NCBI RefSeq assembly: GCF_049634645.1
Contig: NC_134721.1
Span: forward strand, 30,406,001 to 30,470,000
Reading direction: 5' to 3'
DNA length: 64,000 bases
Origin: Pelodiscus sinensis
Taxonomy: Eukaryota; Chordata; Testudines; Trionychidae
Positions 1-11,714 of the stretch are shown here, in pieces; position 1 is the first letter of the stretch; every line of letters begins with the position of its first letter. The position numbers and the translations under genes were made by a program. The notes under the pieces were generated by a model. The model was given only the letters and a program-made list of their open reading frames with translations. It ran no database searches and had not been told where the DNA came from.

Positions 1-641
1 GGCGGCTGGCCGCGCGACTGACCGGGCGGTTGGGCTCCCACTTGTACAAACGCCAATACATGATTAACAAATTAAGGGATGCGGTGTTGTCTCCTACACT
101 TGTGAGTAGGCCTGAAAGTGGAATTTCTGAGAATTCTGCTTTGTGCAATAACTGCAACAGAATATAAAATGAAAACAGAAGCATTTTTGTTACAATTAAA
201 TGTTTGACATGTTAAGAAAAAAGGCAGGGGTTTTGTAAATCTGACTTCTCCCCTATAATGCCTCCTTTTGTTACCTACATTCAGAAGAGAGATGAACTTA
301 TGTCATACATGAAAGGCCACTTGCAATCACTAAGTTACGAAAAGTAAACATTGAGTAAAAGCTGGCCTGCCCTCTAAAAGAGACTTTCTCCATACCAAAA
401 CACACAATTCACTGCCAAGTATAAAAGCTGCTGTGGTCTCTTGCTGGGATATCGTTAAGTAGCATAAATGCCATATGACTGAAGGTTTATTGAAAAACAA
501 CCAAGTTTTGTATTTCTTTGGTAAGATTATGTTTTAGCCAATTTCTTAGAAATACACATAAAATACGACAATGAAAATAGAATACTGTTACATTTATACA
601 GCCACTTCTTTAATCCTAAAGTTCTTTTGTTTCTGTAATTA
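1..641. other. intron, no feature recognised
   Basis: Intron downstream of the pre-IQ start exon. The first 60 bases are GC-rich and look repeat-derived; the rest is AT-rich. I see no exon of the channel tail here, so the following coding exon lies outside the window. Confidence 0.6.
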
Positions 642-1121
642 TAGGTTAGACCTCCCAAAACTGGGAATCTCTGGTCCAGCAACATTTATAGTCCAGTAGC
701 ACCATGGATATTCCTGAACAAGAGAGTCCCCGGCTGGGAGCCCAGTGGCAGCAGGGCTGATAAGTGGGAGCCCTACTGGGCTGGTGGCAGTGGAACCAGG
801 GCTGGGACCACAGCAGCTCTGGGTAGCAGAGCTGGGGCCAGAGCTGAGGCAGTCCCAGTAGCATAACTGGGGGCTAGCATAGCCTGGCAGGTGAACTGGG
901 GATGTAGCAGCAGGAGAGCCAAGGGCCACAGCAGTCTGGCAAAAGAGCTGGGTTGTGGCAGCCCACCAAGAAGGCTGCCTGGGCCAGCAATAGAGCTAGC
1001 AGTAGGGAAAGGAAGAGAGGTGGGCTGGGGGCCAGTAGCTTGGGACTCCCCTACTCCAGCAAATTCCCTCATTTGGGACCAGTTAGGGTCCAAGGGTACC
1101 AGACCAGAGAGGTCCAACCTG
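642..1121. mobile_element. Tigger-type non-autonomous element, copy 1
   Basis: Terminal inverted repeats (TAGGTTAGACCTCCC at the left, the complement of GAGGTCCAACCTG at the right) flanked by TA on both sides. The inside is GC-rich with iterated cagtggcagcagggctg-like units. The same family recurs at 47775 and 63577. TA target duplications and this type of end suggest the Tigger/pogo group. The reading frames inside are compositional artefacts. Confidence 0.7.
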
Positions 1122-1338
1122 TACACTGAAATAAATTACCTGAAATGCAAACTGATTTGAATAGATCAAATAAACCCAATGTAAAACTGGAGTAATTTGG
1201 TGATGGATCAAAGCTTATCAGAGGGATCTTATCCCACACCCATGAAACTGGACAGGATTATCATGGCAATGCACATTGAGCATTCTGTAAAATTATGAAC
1301 TATGGAGAAAAACAAGAGGAACCTATTTTAAGACCTAC

Positions 1339-1435
1339 CTTGCATGCCACTCGGTGGGGGCATAATTTGCCAAAACCAAGCGGAGGCTGAATGCGCCGCA
1401 GCAATGTAACCACATCAAGATGCTTTATTCTTCCC
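1339..1435 (-). CDS. CACNA1D: CACNA1D exon, EF-hand end and pre-IQ start
   Basis: 97 bases: one base completing the Lys codon, then GRIKHLDVVTLLRRIQPPLG and FGKLCPHRVACK. This closes the EF-hand-like motif and leads toward the pre-IQ and IQ calmodulin sites, whose exons lie before this window. Acceptor gttgtag, donor gtaggt. The intron between this exon and the one at 1545 is only 109 bp. Confidence 0.95.
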
Positions 1436-1543
1436 CTACAACAGATACATACTATGTGTCACATGTGCCTCTAAAGAAAGTATTTCACACTCTAATTTTA
1501 TATATTCATTAGTGATATTTGGCCAGAGAAATCATCTCACTTA

Positions 1544-1672
<129 letters not shown>

Positions 1673-2989
1673 CTAAAAAGCAATTCAACACATATTTGCC
1701 TTCATTCTGCTGGAAGATGTGTTTGTATGAAAGAATAGCTTTAAACTTTCAGTGGAGTTAGAATTCAAATTGATTAAATACTATTAGTAGACACTAGATT
1801 TGATAAATATTACTCTGTTTCAGTAAGTATAACGTTATTTTTTATTATTTGTATGTAACATACGCATTTTTGCCCTGCTGATACCCATTCAGAATACTGC
1901 TATGGGGATCATTTTCAAATGATCATTTCCATTTGCTTTGACCATGTAACCTCTCTCTTTGCATTGCTTTTCTGTCTTTCTCTTCTCAATTATATCAAAC
2001 AATAACTACTTGCCTTTACTTCGAAGGCCCTTCATAACATATTCACACACTACTTAGAATCGCTCTTTCAGTACTGAAAGTCAACTCCAGCCTCTGATTG
2101 GCCCATCACGTCACTCTCTATTGCCCAGTTGTTACATTTTCAAATAAGCATCCTTGTTCCTTCTCCCATGCCAGGGAGAAGTTTATCAACACCCAGAAAG
2201 CCATCTCACTAACCTCCTTGGAAAGCCTCCTTAAAATTCTACTTTGCTATGAGGCCTACAAAAGCCTTGATAATGGTTAGCCTGCTTGTGAGCTGATACC
2301 ACAGCTGATTATGCTGACCACATTGTCTCAGATTATGTCTAGACAGGTAAACAGACTCACACTACTCACACTAGAGGGACTGTAGCTATCATATTAAAAA
2401 TAGCTTTCTAGATATTGCAGATCAGGTTGGGGCTTGGGCCCTCAACTCTAGGTGTACAGGTGGACTTGAAAGCTGTGCTTCTGCCCCAGGCTGCAACACC
2501 CCGACTGCTATTTTTAGTAGACTACCTCAAGCCCCACAACCATAAATCTCTGTCTACCTGGGCTGGAAGGCTCATTCCTAGCTGCACTATAGACATACCC
2601 TCAATGTCTCCAACTCAATGCAGTGTAGTACTACTACTGGACTGGTGAGTACCTTTACACTATTTTGTACTTTATTCATTTTATTGTGGACTAATTCTTT
2701 GAAAATGGATATTCCTTTGGTAAAGTATAACTCGTAGTTAACCAGAATATTTGATTAACTGGCACCCCCCATTCTTGCAACATGCTGGATAGCAGAGCTT
2801 TTACTGTATATGCTTGTAACTGCTGGTAGCATTGGGCCTTTAGTTTGAACTAAAGGATTCAGGTGTCCTTAAGAAACATATAACCCTGAAAAAATATTTT
2901 ACAAAATGAATTGTGGATTTTGGTTTTAGTTGTAAATTTTTTATCCAGTCAGAATGCTTAAACTCACTTTTGCTTGTAACTAGACTCAC
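1673..2989. other. intron, no clear feature
   Basis: Intron between the two IVS6 exons. The part from about 2335 to 2605, with tctagacagg and tatagacatacc near its edges, may be a worn TGTCTACAC-type DNA element. No coding signal. Confidence 0.5.
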
Positions 2990-3149
2990 CAAAAATGCAC
3001 AAAGCATATAAAAACTTATAAAATAAATGATTGCAAAGTTGCTTCCACATGTGAATTCTTCCCCTGGACTATAATCAGATTCTGGATCACAGCGTTTTCC
3101 AGGCAAACAAGCCAGCATGATTTCCTGCCACGCTTCTCCAGTTGCACAC
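2990..3149 (-). CDS. CACNA1D: CACNA1D exon, repeat IV pore and IVS6
   Basis: 160 bases, one base then 53 codons. It starts CATGEAWQEIMLACLPGK; the repeat IV selectivity glutamate is the GAA at 3134-3136. It continues through RCDPESDYSPGEEFTCGSNF to the IVS6 start IYFISFYMLCAFL. LACLPGK is the Cav1.3 form here. Acceptor ctctactaaag, donor gtgagtct. Confidence 0.96.
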
Positions 3150-3877
3150 CTTTAGTAGAGCAAAAACAAGACAAGATCAACCAAAAAGTACTGTTTCAGA
3201 ATGAGCTTTCCCTCAGCATTGGCTGATAGTGTAGTGTAGAATTTATGCACACAACTAGAATCCACAGAATTTATCTGAAAATGGTGCCTGTGGGATAATT
3301 TTTCAATATTTAAAAGCAATCTTGCTTTCTAAGAGTATTTCTACACTCCATTTGGTGTGATTTCCAGCTTGAGAAGATGTGCTGGCATTAGCTCTCACTG
3401 AGTTAGCAAGCAAAATGCAGAATGTAGCCTCAGCAGTGTGAGCGGTGGGATGAGTTAGCTGCCCGACTATGTACCCATCTAAGACCCTAGGCAATTAGAC
3501 CAACCCACTGCTTATGCTGCCACAGCTACATTCTATTTTTAGCATGCTAGCTGGAAGACAGCTACCATGACTATGTCTCCTTGAGCTGGGATCCCACCTG
3601 AAGCTAAAAGTGTTGATGATACCCTTAAAAGATCACACAGAAATATATATTATGGGTTCAAAGTTGCATGTTAAATCCTGAGAAATTATGCTAATTTCAT
3701 CTAAATTTGTCACTTGAATAATGAATGCAGTAAGTTCTGTCTTCTTGAACTGTACTGCAATGTTTCATGTTGCCCTTCTATTGGAGTCAGAGGAGGCGGA
3801 AGAGGCTGGCTAACATCTAACCACCAATAATGTCAGCAGGAGCTTTAATTGACATCAAAGCTGTGATTTCCCCATTA
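3150..3877. other. intron segment, no clear feature
   Basis: Single-copy-looking intron. A worn DNA-element-like stretch may lie at about 3330-3600 (tttctacactcc at its left). Nothing coding is seen. Confidence 0.4.
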
Positions 3878-4223
3878 CAGGCAGTCCCCGGGTTACACGG
3901 ATCCGACTTACATCGGATCCCTACTTACAAACGGGGTGAGGCAACCCCGCACTAGCTGCTTTCCCCCAGCAGACCAGGGAGACGCGAAGCTAGTGCCCCC
4001 CCTCCAGTAGACCAGGGAGACGTGGAGTGGCTTTTTTCAGCAGACACCTCAGCTTGAGAATAAAGGACTGAGGGAAGTGAGGTGTGGGAGAATAAAACTG
4101 AGCTCTGGAGAAATGTTTGGCTAGAGTTTCCCCTACAATATGTACCAGTTCCGACTTACATACAAATTCATCTTAAGAACAAACCTACAGTCCCTATCTT
4201 GTACGTAACCCGGGGACTGCCTG
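3878..4223. mobile_element. Tigger-type element with CAGGCAGTCCCCG ends, copy 1
   Basis: 346 bp bounded by CAGGCAGTCCCCGGGTTAC and its inverse, with TA on both sides. The right end (gttcttaag and gatagggactg read in reverse) matches the ends of the larger copies at 17492 and 22541. The ends resemble those of the transposase-bearing element at 11715 (CAGCCGTTCCCCGACTTACG), so that family may have moved it (inference). Confidence 0.85.
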
Positions 4224-6011
4224 TATTCTCAATCCAGTGACTGGAGCTTGGGCCCCTTAAATCATTGCCAGAGTTCTGGTTGGTGCATATTGAGTGGGAC
4301 TGAAGAGCTAGCTGAGGGAAGCTAGCCCCTAAGGCCCTGCCTCTTCTGCCCTAGGCTCCACCCCCTCCAGAGGCCCCAGGGCCTGGACACAGCCCTGATC
4401 TATCTTGCGCAGGGCCCAGCAAAGTCTGTCAGCTGCCCTACAACCTGATAATTAGATTAATTTGATACTAACCCATTTTCTTTTATGTTTTATGTATTTT
4501 GATGCTTTTGTTTAGTTATTTGGTGTAGTTAATGAAAAACTGCATACATATTTGAAAGTCTGTGTTTGTATGTTCCTCCCCAGAAGTCAGGTTTCTGAGC
4601 CAAAGAGGTCCCCAGGGTAAATAATAGGCAATTGTATAACCCACCTACTTGTGATCCATAGTCCTCCCATAGCTAGCCCCTCAAGTGGAACATTTGGTCT
4701 CTGAGGAAAAATTAATCATATCTCTCTCCAAGCAATATGGATTCTAGAATGTTCAAGAGCCAGGTGAGGTCCTAAGGCTGACCAGTTAACCATGAAGTCT
4801 ATACTCTTTGCATAGTGCTTACTACCTTGAATTGTCTCACTGAGGTCATGTGAGACATACTTATAGTTGGAAGCACTATGCTAACCTACATTTGTAGGAC
4901 TGGACTCTCTCATCTGTTTATTTTTGTTTCTAATAGATCAGTTGCTTCTCCCCATATGTATCACTTTGGTGAAAGAGTTTCTTGTACACTCGTGTTCAGG
5001 ATTGGCATAAGAGAAGCTCCTTGAATGAGAAGACAGAGGATAAGGCTGGAAGAGGCTGGCCCTTTCGGACAGGACACCATATATAGCATTCATTATACAT
5101 ACTCTTATTCTAGATTAACAACATTTTCCAAAGGTGGGGAGGCTAACACATATTTGTGCATGCTAAATGAGTAAAGATAACTGACCGTTGCAAAGCTACA
5201 GTAATTTGTTTGTGATTGCAATTTTTTGATTTGTGCCTGAAAATGTGGTTTATTTATGGCAGGCCCACCAAAATGCCCATCTGCTGGTAATTTGCTTCAA
5301 ATAGGTTGTTTTCTTGATGGGCCATATTCTCCATTCTGTCATTCCAATGGAATCTCAAACAATAACTAAGGGGTTACATGGCTGTGACTGACGCCACCCA
5401 CCTCCTTCCTTTTTAGTATGGTGTAGCATATCTTTAACCTCAAAAGCCCATGGGGTAAATGAAACATATGAAAAAAATTAAATCAGACCAGAAACCAAAG
5501 CTTATTAATAACCCAAAGAGGCCAAGTGTTACAATATCAATGGTAGGGTTAGAGATAGACTATTTGGATAAATACATTAGATTAGCAAAGATGTTCTATC
5601 ATTCGACAGTGCAAAAGGAGACAAAAGGCACTAGACCATGGATCTGTTGGTTTTCAAATAATGTCTTAGCAATGTTATGGTAGTTTGTCCAAATCTGCTA
5701 ATCTGAGTGGAGCTTTGATGAGACTAGTCGGCAACTAAAATACTCCGTTTGAGTTAAAGGGCCTGCAGGTGTGGGGAGCATCCTTCTTGTCTTCACCCAA
5801 TGCATTCAGGTGTGTATGGAGCTACACTTTGTTGTGGGGGGAGTTGCATGCTGACATAGAATACACTTTTTTTCCTACCCATCCCATTGCTATTGGAGTT
5901 CTCAAGAGGTGGATGGGTGATAGTCTGGATCCCCTAACTACAAGCTGGCGTGGCTTCCCAGGCATGGGCTGCCAATATGAGATACCCTTTTCCAGCCCCT
6001 CCTTAGATCTA
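4224..6011. other. intron segment, no clear feature
   Basis: 1.8 kb of intron with no exon, repeat end or RNA gene that I recognise. The 4240-4440 part is GC-rich but has no coding pattern. Confidence 0.5.
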
Positions 6012-6394
6012 CAGTTTTCAAACTTTTTAAGCTAAGCCCCCCTTTTGAATTACAATTATATATTTTGAGCTAAGTACCCCACACTCTAGACAAAAATATA
6101 CACAATACCTGTCCCCCTCAGCTTTTCGGGAAGGAGAAGACATGTGCAATGGTTTCTGAGGGTGGAGCCAGTGCTGAGTGTGGAGGCTGCCGGCAGAGTA
6201 AATTGGTGCATCTGCAGCAGATGTTGATACTGATCCACAGGCTGGGTACCCTGTTGTATGAACTCTGGAGGAGGGGGAGCAGAGGTTGTGCTCCATCCCT
6301 GACCCCTGTCATGCGGGTCCAACATCATCTTTCAGCCCCTTGGACTTTCCTCAGTGTCCCCTAAGGGAGATGTTCCAGAGTTTGAAAACTTCTG
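6012..6394. mobile_element. hAT-like non-autonomous element
   Basis: Begins CAGTTTTCAAACTTTTTAAG and ends with the inverse, AGTTTGAAAACTTCTG. Flanks ccttagat and ctttagat could be an 8-bp duplication with one mismatch, as for hAT elements; the exact left boundary is uncertain by 3 bases. Reading frames inside are not protein-like. Confidence 0.6.
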
Positions 6395-6954
6395 CTTTAG
6401 ATGTTTGTGGGTTCTGGGAGGTATTTTTTCTCATAAGACAGAACTGCCAAACTGCTTAGTAGTGTTTTTCATTTCCCTTCTGGAAATGTAATTCTGGGTT
6501 TCACTGAGTTACTTAGCATGACTTGTGGCTGGTGATTTCTAGTGCGGTTTGTAGGGTTAGCACAAATAAACTTTAGGCCCTTCACCCCACTTGAGGTCTT
6601 CAAATGGTCCTCAGCTTTTTAAGTGATTTCAATTAAAACAGAAGGAAGGTTGTTCTTATTGTCTGAAACATTTTAGCAAAAAGGGTTTGACCAGGAAACA
6701 TTAGATATTGTATCTAAATAACTGTCACATAACATTCTTATGTAATAACTTGGACATTCCTTATATCTTAAACAAAGGTCCTTCATTGTTCAAAGTTAAT
6801 GAGGTAGCACCATAGAAATATCATTACTTGAGTACATCTAGCATATTGGAAAATCTTTTGTTGGCTTTTTTATGTAATCAAAATCCTTACAGTGAAATTT
6901 CAGCAAAAAGCTACAGTCCTACTTTGGTAGTGGTGCAGATTAAAATATACGTAC
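6395..6954. other. intron segment, nothing recognised
   Basis: Plain AT-rich intron up to the repeat IV pore exon. Confidence 0.5.
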
Positions 6955-7046
6955 CTGAACAGAAGCAAGACTGCTTGAGGAAAAGTCTGAAAATTGTTGT
7001 TTCTGTTAATTTGATTATTGTCCCTCATAGCAACTTTACCAAATAC
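6955..7046 (-). CDS. CACNA1D: CACNA1D exon, IVS5-P loop and pore helix start
   Basis: 92 bases: VFGKVAMRDNNQINRNNNF, then QTFPQAVLLLF and two bases of a split Arg codon. This is the near-invariant L-type stretch before the repeat IV pore. Acceptor tgcctgcag, donor gtacgt. The first residue is Val where mammals usually have Met. Confidence 0.96.
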
Positions 7047-7799
7047 CTGCAGGCAAAATTTGGGATCAAATATTATTTTTTATGTAATTCTATATAATTT
7101 TGTTTAAATGAGCTATGACCATAAACCAGTATTTTAAATTAGCATCTCTATGTATGAAAAATGGTTTTACAGATGTGACAATTGCTTCCTCTGATTTCTT
7201 CAGTTCTTTCCTTGTAATAATGCAAATCCGACAAAACGCAGTAACTATTTCATATTTACAGAGCAGTTAGTTAAACATGCAGTGCAACATTACTGAATTT
7301 GTTATTATACATTTTATGCATCTTCCTTTGTTCTGGATGAGATTATGTTTTCTGTATTATTTATATTACAGAAGAACCTAGTGGTCACAATTCAGATTTG
7401 GAGTCCATTTGTGCTTGGTGTTGCATGTACTCATATTAAGATATAATACCCTGAAGACTATACAATCTAAATAGAGAAGCCAGACACAGGGCAAGAAACA
7501 GAGGCTTAGGGAGTTTAAACAATTTGCCCAAAATCATATAGTCAGTCAGTGGCAGCAAAGGGAATTGAATCCAGGTGAAGGGGAGAATCAGAAAAGAAAG
7601 CCACTCCATATAGGATGTTGCTCATCCCAGCCTAACTTGACTGGGAGCTGCCCTCTTTCCTCTTCTATCCTTTGGAGATGCATGAATTCGCCTAATGTCT
7701 TTATTGTCAAGGGCAGAACCCCAGTTTCACAGGAAAGAACAGTCCCGCAGTGGAAGTGTGGCAATATACCCATCTTGAGGGAAAACTTTTCATAATTAC
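7047..7799. other. intron, nothing recognised
   Basis: Intron between the IVS5 and IV pore-loop exons. No repeat ends or coding signal seen. Confidence 0.5.
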
Positions 7800-7865
7800 C
7801 TGCATTCCAATAACAGCATAGATGAAAAACAGCATAGCTATCAGAAGAGCAACATATGGCAGAGC
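7800..7865 (-). CDS. CACNA1D: CACNA1D exon, IVS5
   Basis: 66 bases, 22 codons, phase 0: ALPYVALLIAML then FFIYAVIGMQ, the fifth helix of repeat IV. Acceptor attgttttag, donor gtaatta. Confidence 0.95.
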
Positions 7866-8170
7866 CTAAAACAATGAGAAAAGCCATTTTAATAATTTCA
7901 ATTTGTGAAGCCTTATTGTTTTAGAATTAAGCCCTTCTACACAGATTTCACCAAGATTGTAATTGGTATACAAATTATTAAAATATCAGAAAAAGGATCT
8001 CAAATAATTTAATATTCTTCCATATACAGCAGGCACATTATTAGAGTTTATAGCTCAGAATCTCTCCTGTTGGAAAATCTGCTCAACATCCAGAAAAGGG
8101 ATAGGGGCAGTCAGGGATTCCCTGGATTCTCAGAGCAGACCAGCTGAAACTTTAGTCACGGTGTCAGTCA

Positions 8171-8560
8171 GGGTATGTCTAAACTACATCCCTCTTTCGA
8201 AAGAGGGATGTAAATTAGACAGATCAAAATTGCAAATGAAGCTAGGATTTGAATTTTCTGTGCTTCGTTTGCATAATGGCAGCCACATGGTCTTTCGAAA
8301 AAGAGCTTTTCAAAAGTAAAACTGCCGTCTAGACACGGTTCTTTCCAAAAAAAATCCCACCACTTTTTCAAAAGATTTGTTTCTCGAAAGAACTGCATCT
8401 AGACAGCAGTTTTACTTTCGAAAAGCCCTTTTTCAAAAGACCATGTGGCCGCCATTATACAAATGAAGCACAGGAAATTCAAATCCCAGCTTCATTTGCA
8501 ATTTTGATCTGTCTAATTTACATCCCTCTTTTGAAAGAGGTATGTAGTTTAGACATACCC
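8171..8560. mobile_element. foldback DNA element, GGGTATGTCTA ends
   Basis: About 390 bp forming a long imperfect hairpin. The left arm starts gggtatgtctaaactacatc and the right arm is its inverse, ending gatgtagtttagacataccc-like. It contains short inner palindromes such as ctctttcgaaagag. Flanks tca and tta do not match exactly. It directly abuts the hAT-like element that follows. Confidence 0.8.
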
Positions 8561-8566
8561 TTAGGG

Positions 8567-8865
8567 CAGTGTTTCTCAACCTTTTTTTATAAAGTACCAC
8601 CTTTAAAAAAATATTATAAGTACCCCCAGTACCTACAGTTTTCAGACACACAAAATTTTTTTCTACCATTGCAATATATTTGTTTAAAATCTTAATCATA
8701 GCTGGGTGGGCAACTAAATTTTTGGGTGTAAAAAGTACAAAAGTAATAAAGCATTGTAAAAGTTAAAAAAATCAGTTTTCTCCAAATTTCAGTTGTATTG
8801 ACATACCCCCCAAACTTCTCTCAAGTACCCCTAAGGGTACTCGTACCACTGGTTGAGAAACACTG
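8567..8865. mobile_element. hAT-like non-autonomous element
   Basis: 299 bp with inverted ends CAGTGTTTCTCAACC and GGTTGAGAAACACTG, the classic hAT (Charlie-like) end. The flanking 8-mers ccttaggg and agttagag match at 5 of 8 positions, so the duplication is worn or absent. Confidence 0.8.
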
Positions 8866-8906
8866 AGTTAGAGGAGTCTAGATGGTGCTCTCACTTACGA
8901 CAACAA

Positions 8907-9142
8907 GGGTATGTCTACACTACCACCCTAGTTCGAACTAGGGTGGTAATGCAGTCAACCGGAGTTGCAAATGAAGCCCGGGATTTGAATTTCCCGGGCT
9001 TCATTTGCATCTTGCCAGGCGCCGCCATTTTTAAATCCCCCTTAGTGCGGACTCCGTGCCCGCGGCTACACGCGGCATGGAGTAGGTAGTTCGAATTAGG
9101 CTCTCTAATTCGAACTACCGTTACTCCTTGTGGAACGAGTAA
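8907..9142. mobile_element. half of a foldback element (one arm plus centre)
   Basis: Starts gggtatgtctacactaccac and matches the left arm and centre of the complete palindrome at 59276, including gcccgggatttgaatttcccgggc-type inner hairpins and the centre tactccttgtggaacgagta. It stops abruptly past the centre, so the second arm is lost. Confidence 0.75.
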
Positions 9143-9209
9143 TCACCTAGCATAAATTATGTATACTGTATGTGAACATGGCCTACATAAATACGTCATA
9201 CATAACTCA

Positions 9210-9655
9210 GGGTATGTCTACACTACAGAGGGTTTTTTTTGAAAAACGTCTGTTTTCCCCAAAAAACTTCAATTACGTCCACACTGCAATCACGTTTTTT
9301 CAAAAGAGAATCAAAAAAACAGAAGGGTTTTTCTGGCATTGGTAATCCTCTTTCTACGAGGAAGAAGCCTTTTTCCACAAGAGCTCTTTCAGAAAAAGGC
9401 ATGTGTGGATGGGGAAGAGGGAGTTCTTTTGTAAGAAAAGGAAAGAGGAAAAAGCACAGGTGCCACTCCATCCATAATAATCATAGTTTAAATGTGAGAT
9501 AGCATCCATTTAGTATGGATGCTATCTTTCAAAAAAGGAGATCACTTTTTCAATGCACTTTGGCAGTGTGGACGCGCTCTTTCAGAATAAATTTTTTTGG
9601 AAGATCTCCTCCGGAAAAGCTTCTTCCAAAAGAAGTCTTCAGTCTAGACGTAGCC
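9210..9655. mobile_element. foldback-related DNA element with TCA duplication
   Basis: Left end gggtatgtctacactacaga, right end tctagacgtagcc. TCA is present on both sides (9207-9209 and 9656-9658). The inside is rich in runs of T, A and GAAAAAG, with an inner gatagcatccatt/tggatgctatc hairpin. A 3-bp duplication points to a PIF/Harbinger-type transposase (inference). Confidence 0.75.
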
Positions 9656-9971
9656 TCAGTATGCAGTTGTATGAGTACCCATCTTTAGAAATACAAAGTC
9701 ACTTCTACAATAAGCAATGTGATGTTTATAGACTGTGTGGTAAAAGCTAAGATTACGACACAAAATGTAAAATCTTGGCTACACTGAAGTAAATAGCAAG
9801 CTCCTATTGACTTCAGTGAGGCCAGGATTAGATCTAATATATTTTAAATTCCATGTAATTAAAGGTAACATATAATTCCAATAACAATATTGTGCTACTT
9901 GCATCCAAGCCATAACAATTATATTTGATTTATTTACAGTTAAAACACAGAGTTAACATTATCATGCTCAC

Positions 9972-10100
9972 CTGAAATGACTTAATAAAAGTCCACAACA
10001 AAGTTCTGATTCCTTCACCCCTGCTGAGAAGCTTTACCAATCTCATCACCCGGAAGAGACGGAAAAAAGTGATGGAGATTCTAGCGCTGTCTTCAGAATT
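9972..10100 (-). CDS. CACNA1D: CACNA1D exon, IVS4 voltage sensor
   Basis: 129 bases, 43 codons, phase 0. It starts NSEDSARISITFF, then the sensor RLFRVMRLVKLLSRGEGIR, then TLLWTFIKSFQ of the S4-S5 linker. Acceptor acccttcag, donor gtgagc. The start after the acceptor matches the known Cav1.3 exon that follows the optional linker exon. Confidence 0.96.
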
Positions 10101-10509
10101 CTGAAGGGTATCACGGAGAAGTGAAACCAAATAAAAAGCAGAACATGCAACACTTTCAGAAAAATAACAACAAATGCAATGGTGAAAAAGGTAAGAATTG
10201 AAATGTACTTTAGGGTCTTTTCATCTTTATAAGCATGATATGAAAGGAAAAATTACATGCTAAGAACACAGGACCTATAGAAATGCTTCACACATCACAT
10301 GCATTTCCAAGTTTCCTTGTTTGTTAATAGGATCATGTCGGGTTCATTTGTAGTTCAATAGTACATTGACAACAAATGCAGACCACTGCATACACCTTGC
10401 TAGTAGGACAATTATGAAAAATACAGAAAAATTGGTGGAAGTATAGACATGGTAAAAAGAATAAACTCAAGTAGAGATACAACCACTGGGGTCAGTTTAC
10501 TAATCTTAC
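10101..10509. other. intron, nothing recognised
   Basis: 409 bp between the IVS4 exon and the candidate optional linker exon. Nothing else seen. Confidence 0.5.
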
Positions 10510-10548
10510 CCCAGACTCATCAGTTGTGACAGTTTCAGTTGGCTTTGG
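10510..10548 (-). CDS. CACNA1D: CACNA1D candidate optional exon, IVS3-S4 extracellular linker
   Basis: A small block in the right place and phase, between IVS3 and IVS4 and encoding PTETVTTDESG. It is followed by gtaagat and preceded by an AG after a T-rich tract. Two acceptors 6 bases apart are possible: aaag before 10548 gives 39 bases (PK added), and ccaaag before 10542 gives 33 bases. Mammalian Cav1.3 has a cassette exon here that starts PTE and is 15 codons long. The residues otherwise diverge, as expected of an exposed linker. Skipping or inclusion keeps frame. Confidence 0.75.
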
Positions 10549-11714
10549 CTTTAAAAAATTAAGAATATTATATATTAAAATCAAACAAAAGGTACAAAAA
10601 ATAAATTCAACTTCACCAAAATAGGAGGAGGGACATTTTGCATTTCTAAATGTAAATTAACAATTTTTGTTTGTAAATTACATACTTCTTAGCTAAAATA
10701 TGAGTATTCTTATTAGAAAATACTCCTTAATATTTCCTGTTACCAGACACTATAAGTTTGCTATCAAAAAGCTAAATGGAGTAACTGTAAATTAAATACT
10801 AAAATAGGATCTATGTCTGCTTCCATGCAAGCCAGTGTAAGTTTTGCCATTGACTTCAGTGGAAGCAGGATGTTTCAAATTGTAGATATGAACAGTAAGT
10901 GAAGCTGAAGATCAAGTCTTCTGTGGTAAAGCAGCAGCTCAAAGTTCCATTGCTGTTGAGCTCTTTTTTGAGGTTTCATTCATCCTTTACTGGTTTGTCC
11001 AACCATCTTCTAATCACTGGGTATTGACAATATCACTTCAGGCATTTCTTAAAGTGAAGTGATTCACTGAATTATTTGACAGAAATATTCTTTGCTCAAC
11101 ATTCTTCTCTACAGTACTTAACAGAAACAGAAATTATTTACCTAGAGAGATAAGGAAATATCTTTGGTGCAGTTGACATTGTTAGGAAGATAGCCTTTTC
11201 TTAAAGAACATTTTTCTTTTAATCCTATCTGGGTATGTTTGATTGTTAAACAAGTCTGTAAGCACTTTAAATCCTAGACATTACCCGCATATATCAAATG
11301 GAATTCTACTCATCTCTGACAATTGTGGATCAAATTCCAGGCCATATTTCCTCTAGTCATAGGTGAGGAAAGGGAGGTAGAAAACCTTGAAGAAGACAAA
11401 GGAGGCAGAATCTGCACTCTCTAGAAATGGACACAGAGGTCCACTCTCAGACTCTATAGATAATGCATATGTGGGCCATGGCCTTCCATGCTGACACTGG
11501 ACTCACTGCCCCTGTTCCAGCACTTGGTCAGCATAACTCCATTGCAGCTGAAGTTAACACCAAAACAAACACCAAAGTATTGTATATGGGCCCATTATAG
11601 CCAGATCATTATTAGTATTATGAAATGGTGTGTCTTTTGTTTTTTAGATAACATAGGTACTCTGAAGGGACCACAAGGGGACCGTGGAATCAAAATAACC
11701 ATGTTTCCTAACTA
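10549..11714. other. intron segment, nothing clear
   Basis: AT-rich intron. It holds one copy of the widespread attgacttcagtgga word (near 10850), which may be a relic of an old dispersed repeat. No coding signal. Confidence 0.4.

Noticed and set aside
639..1160. Overlapping open frames on both strands in a GC-rich stretch
   Set aside because: They lie inside a transposon copy with TA-flanked inverted ends, have low-complexity Pro/Ser/Ala composition, and the related copy at 63577 keeps no frame.
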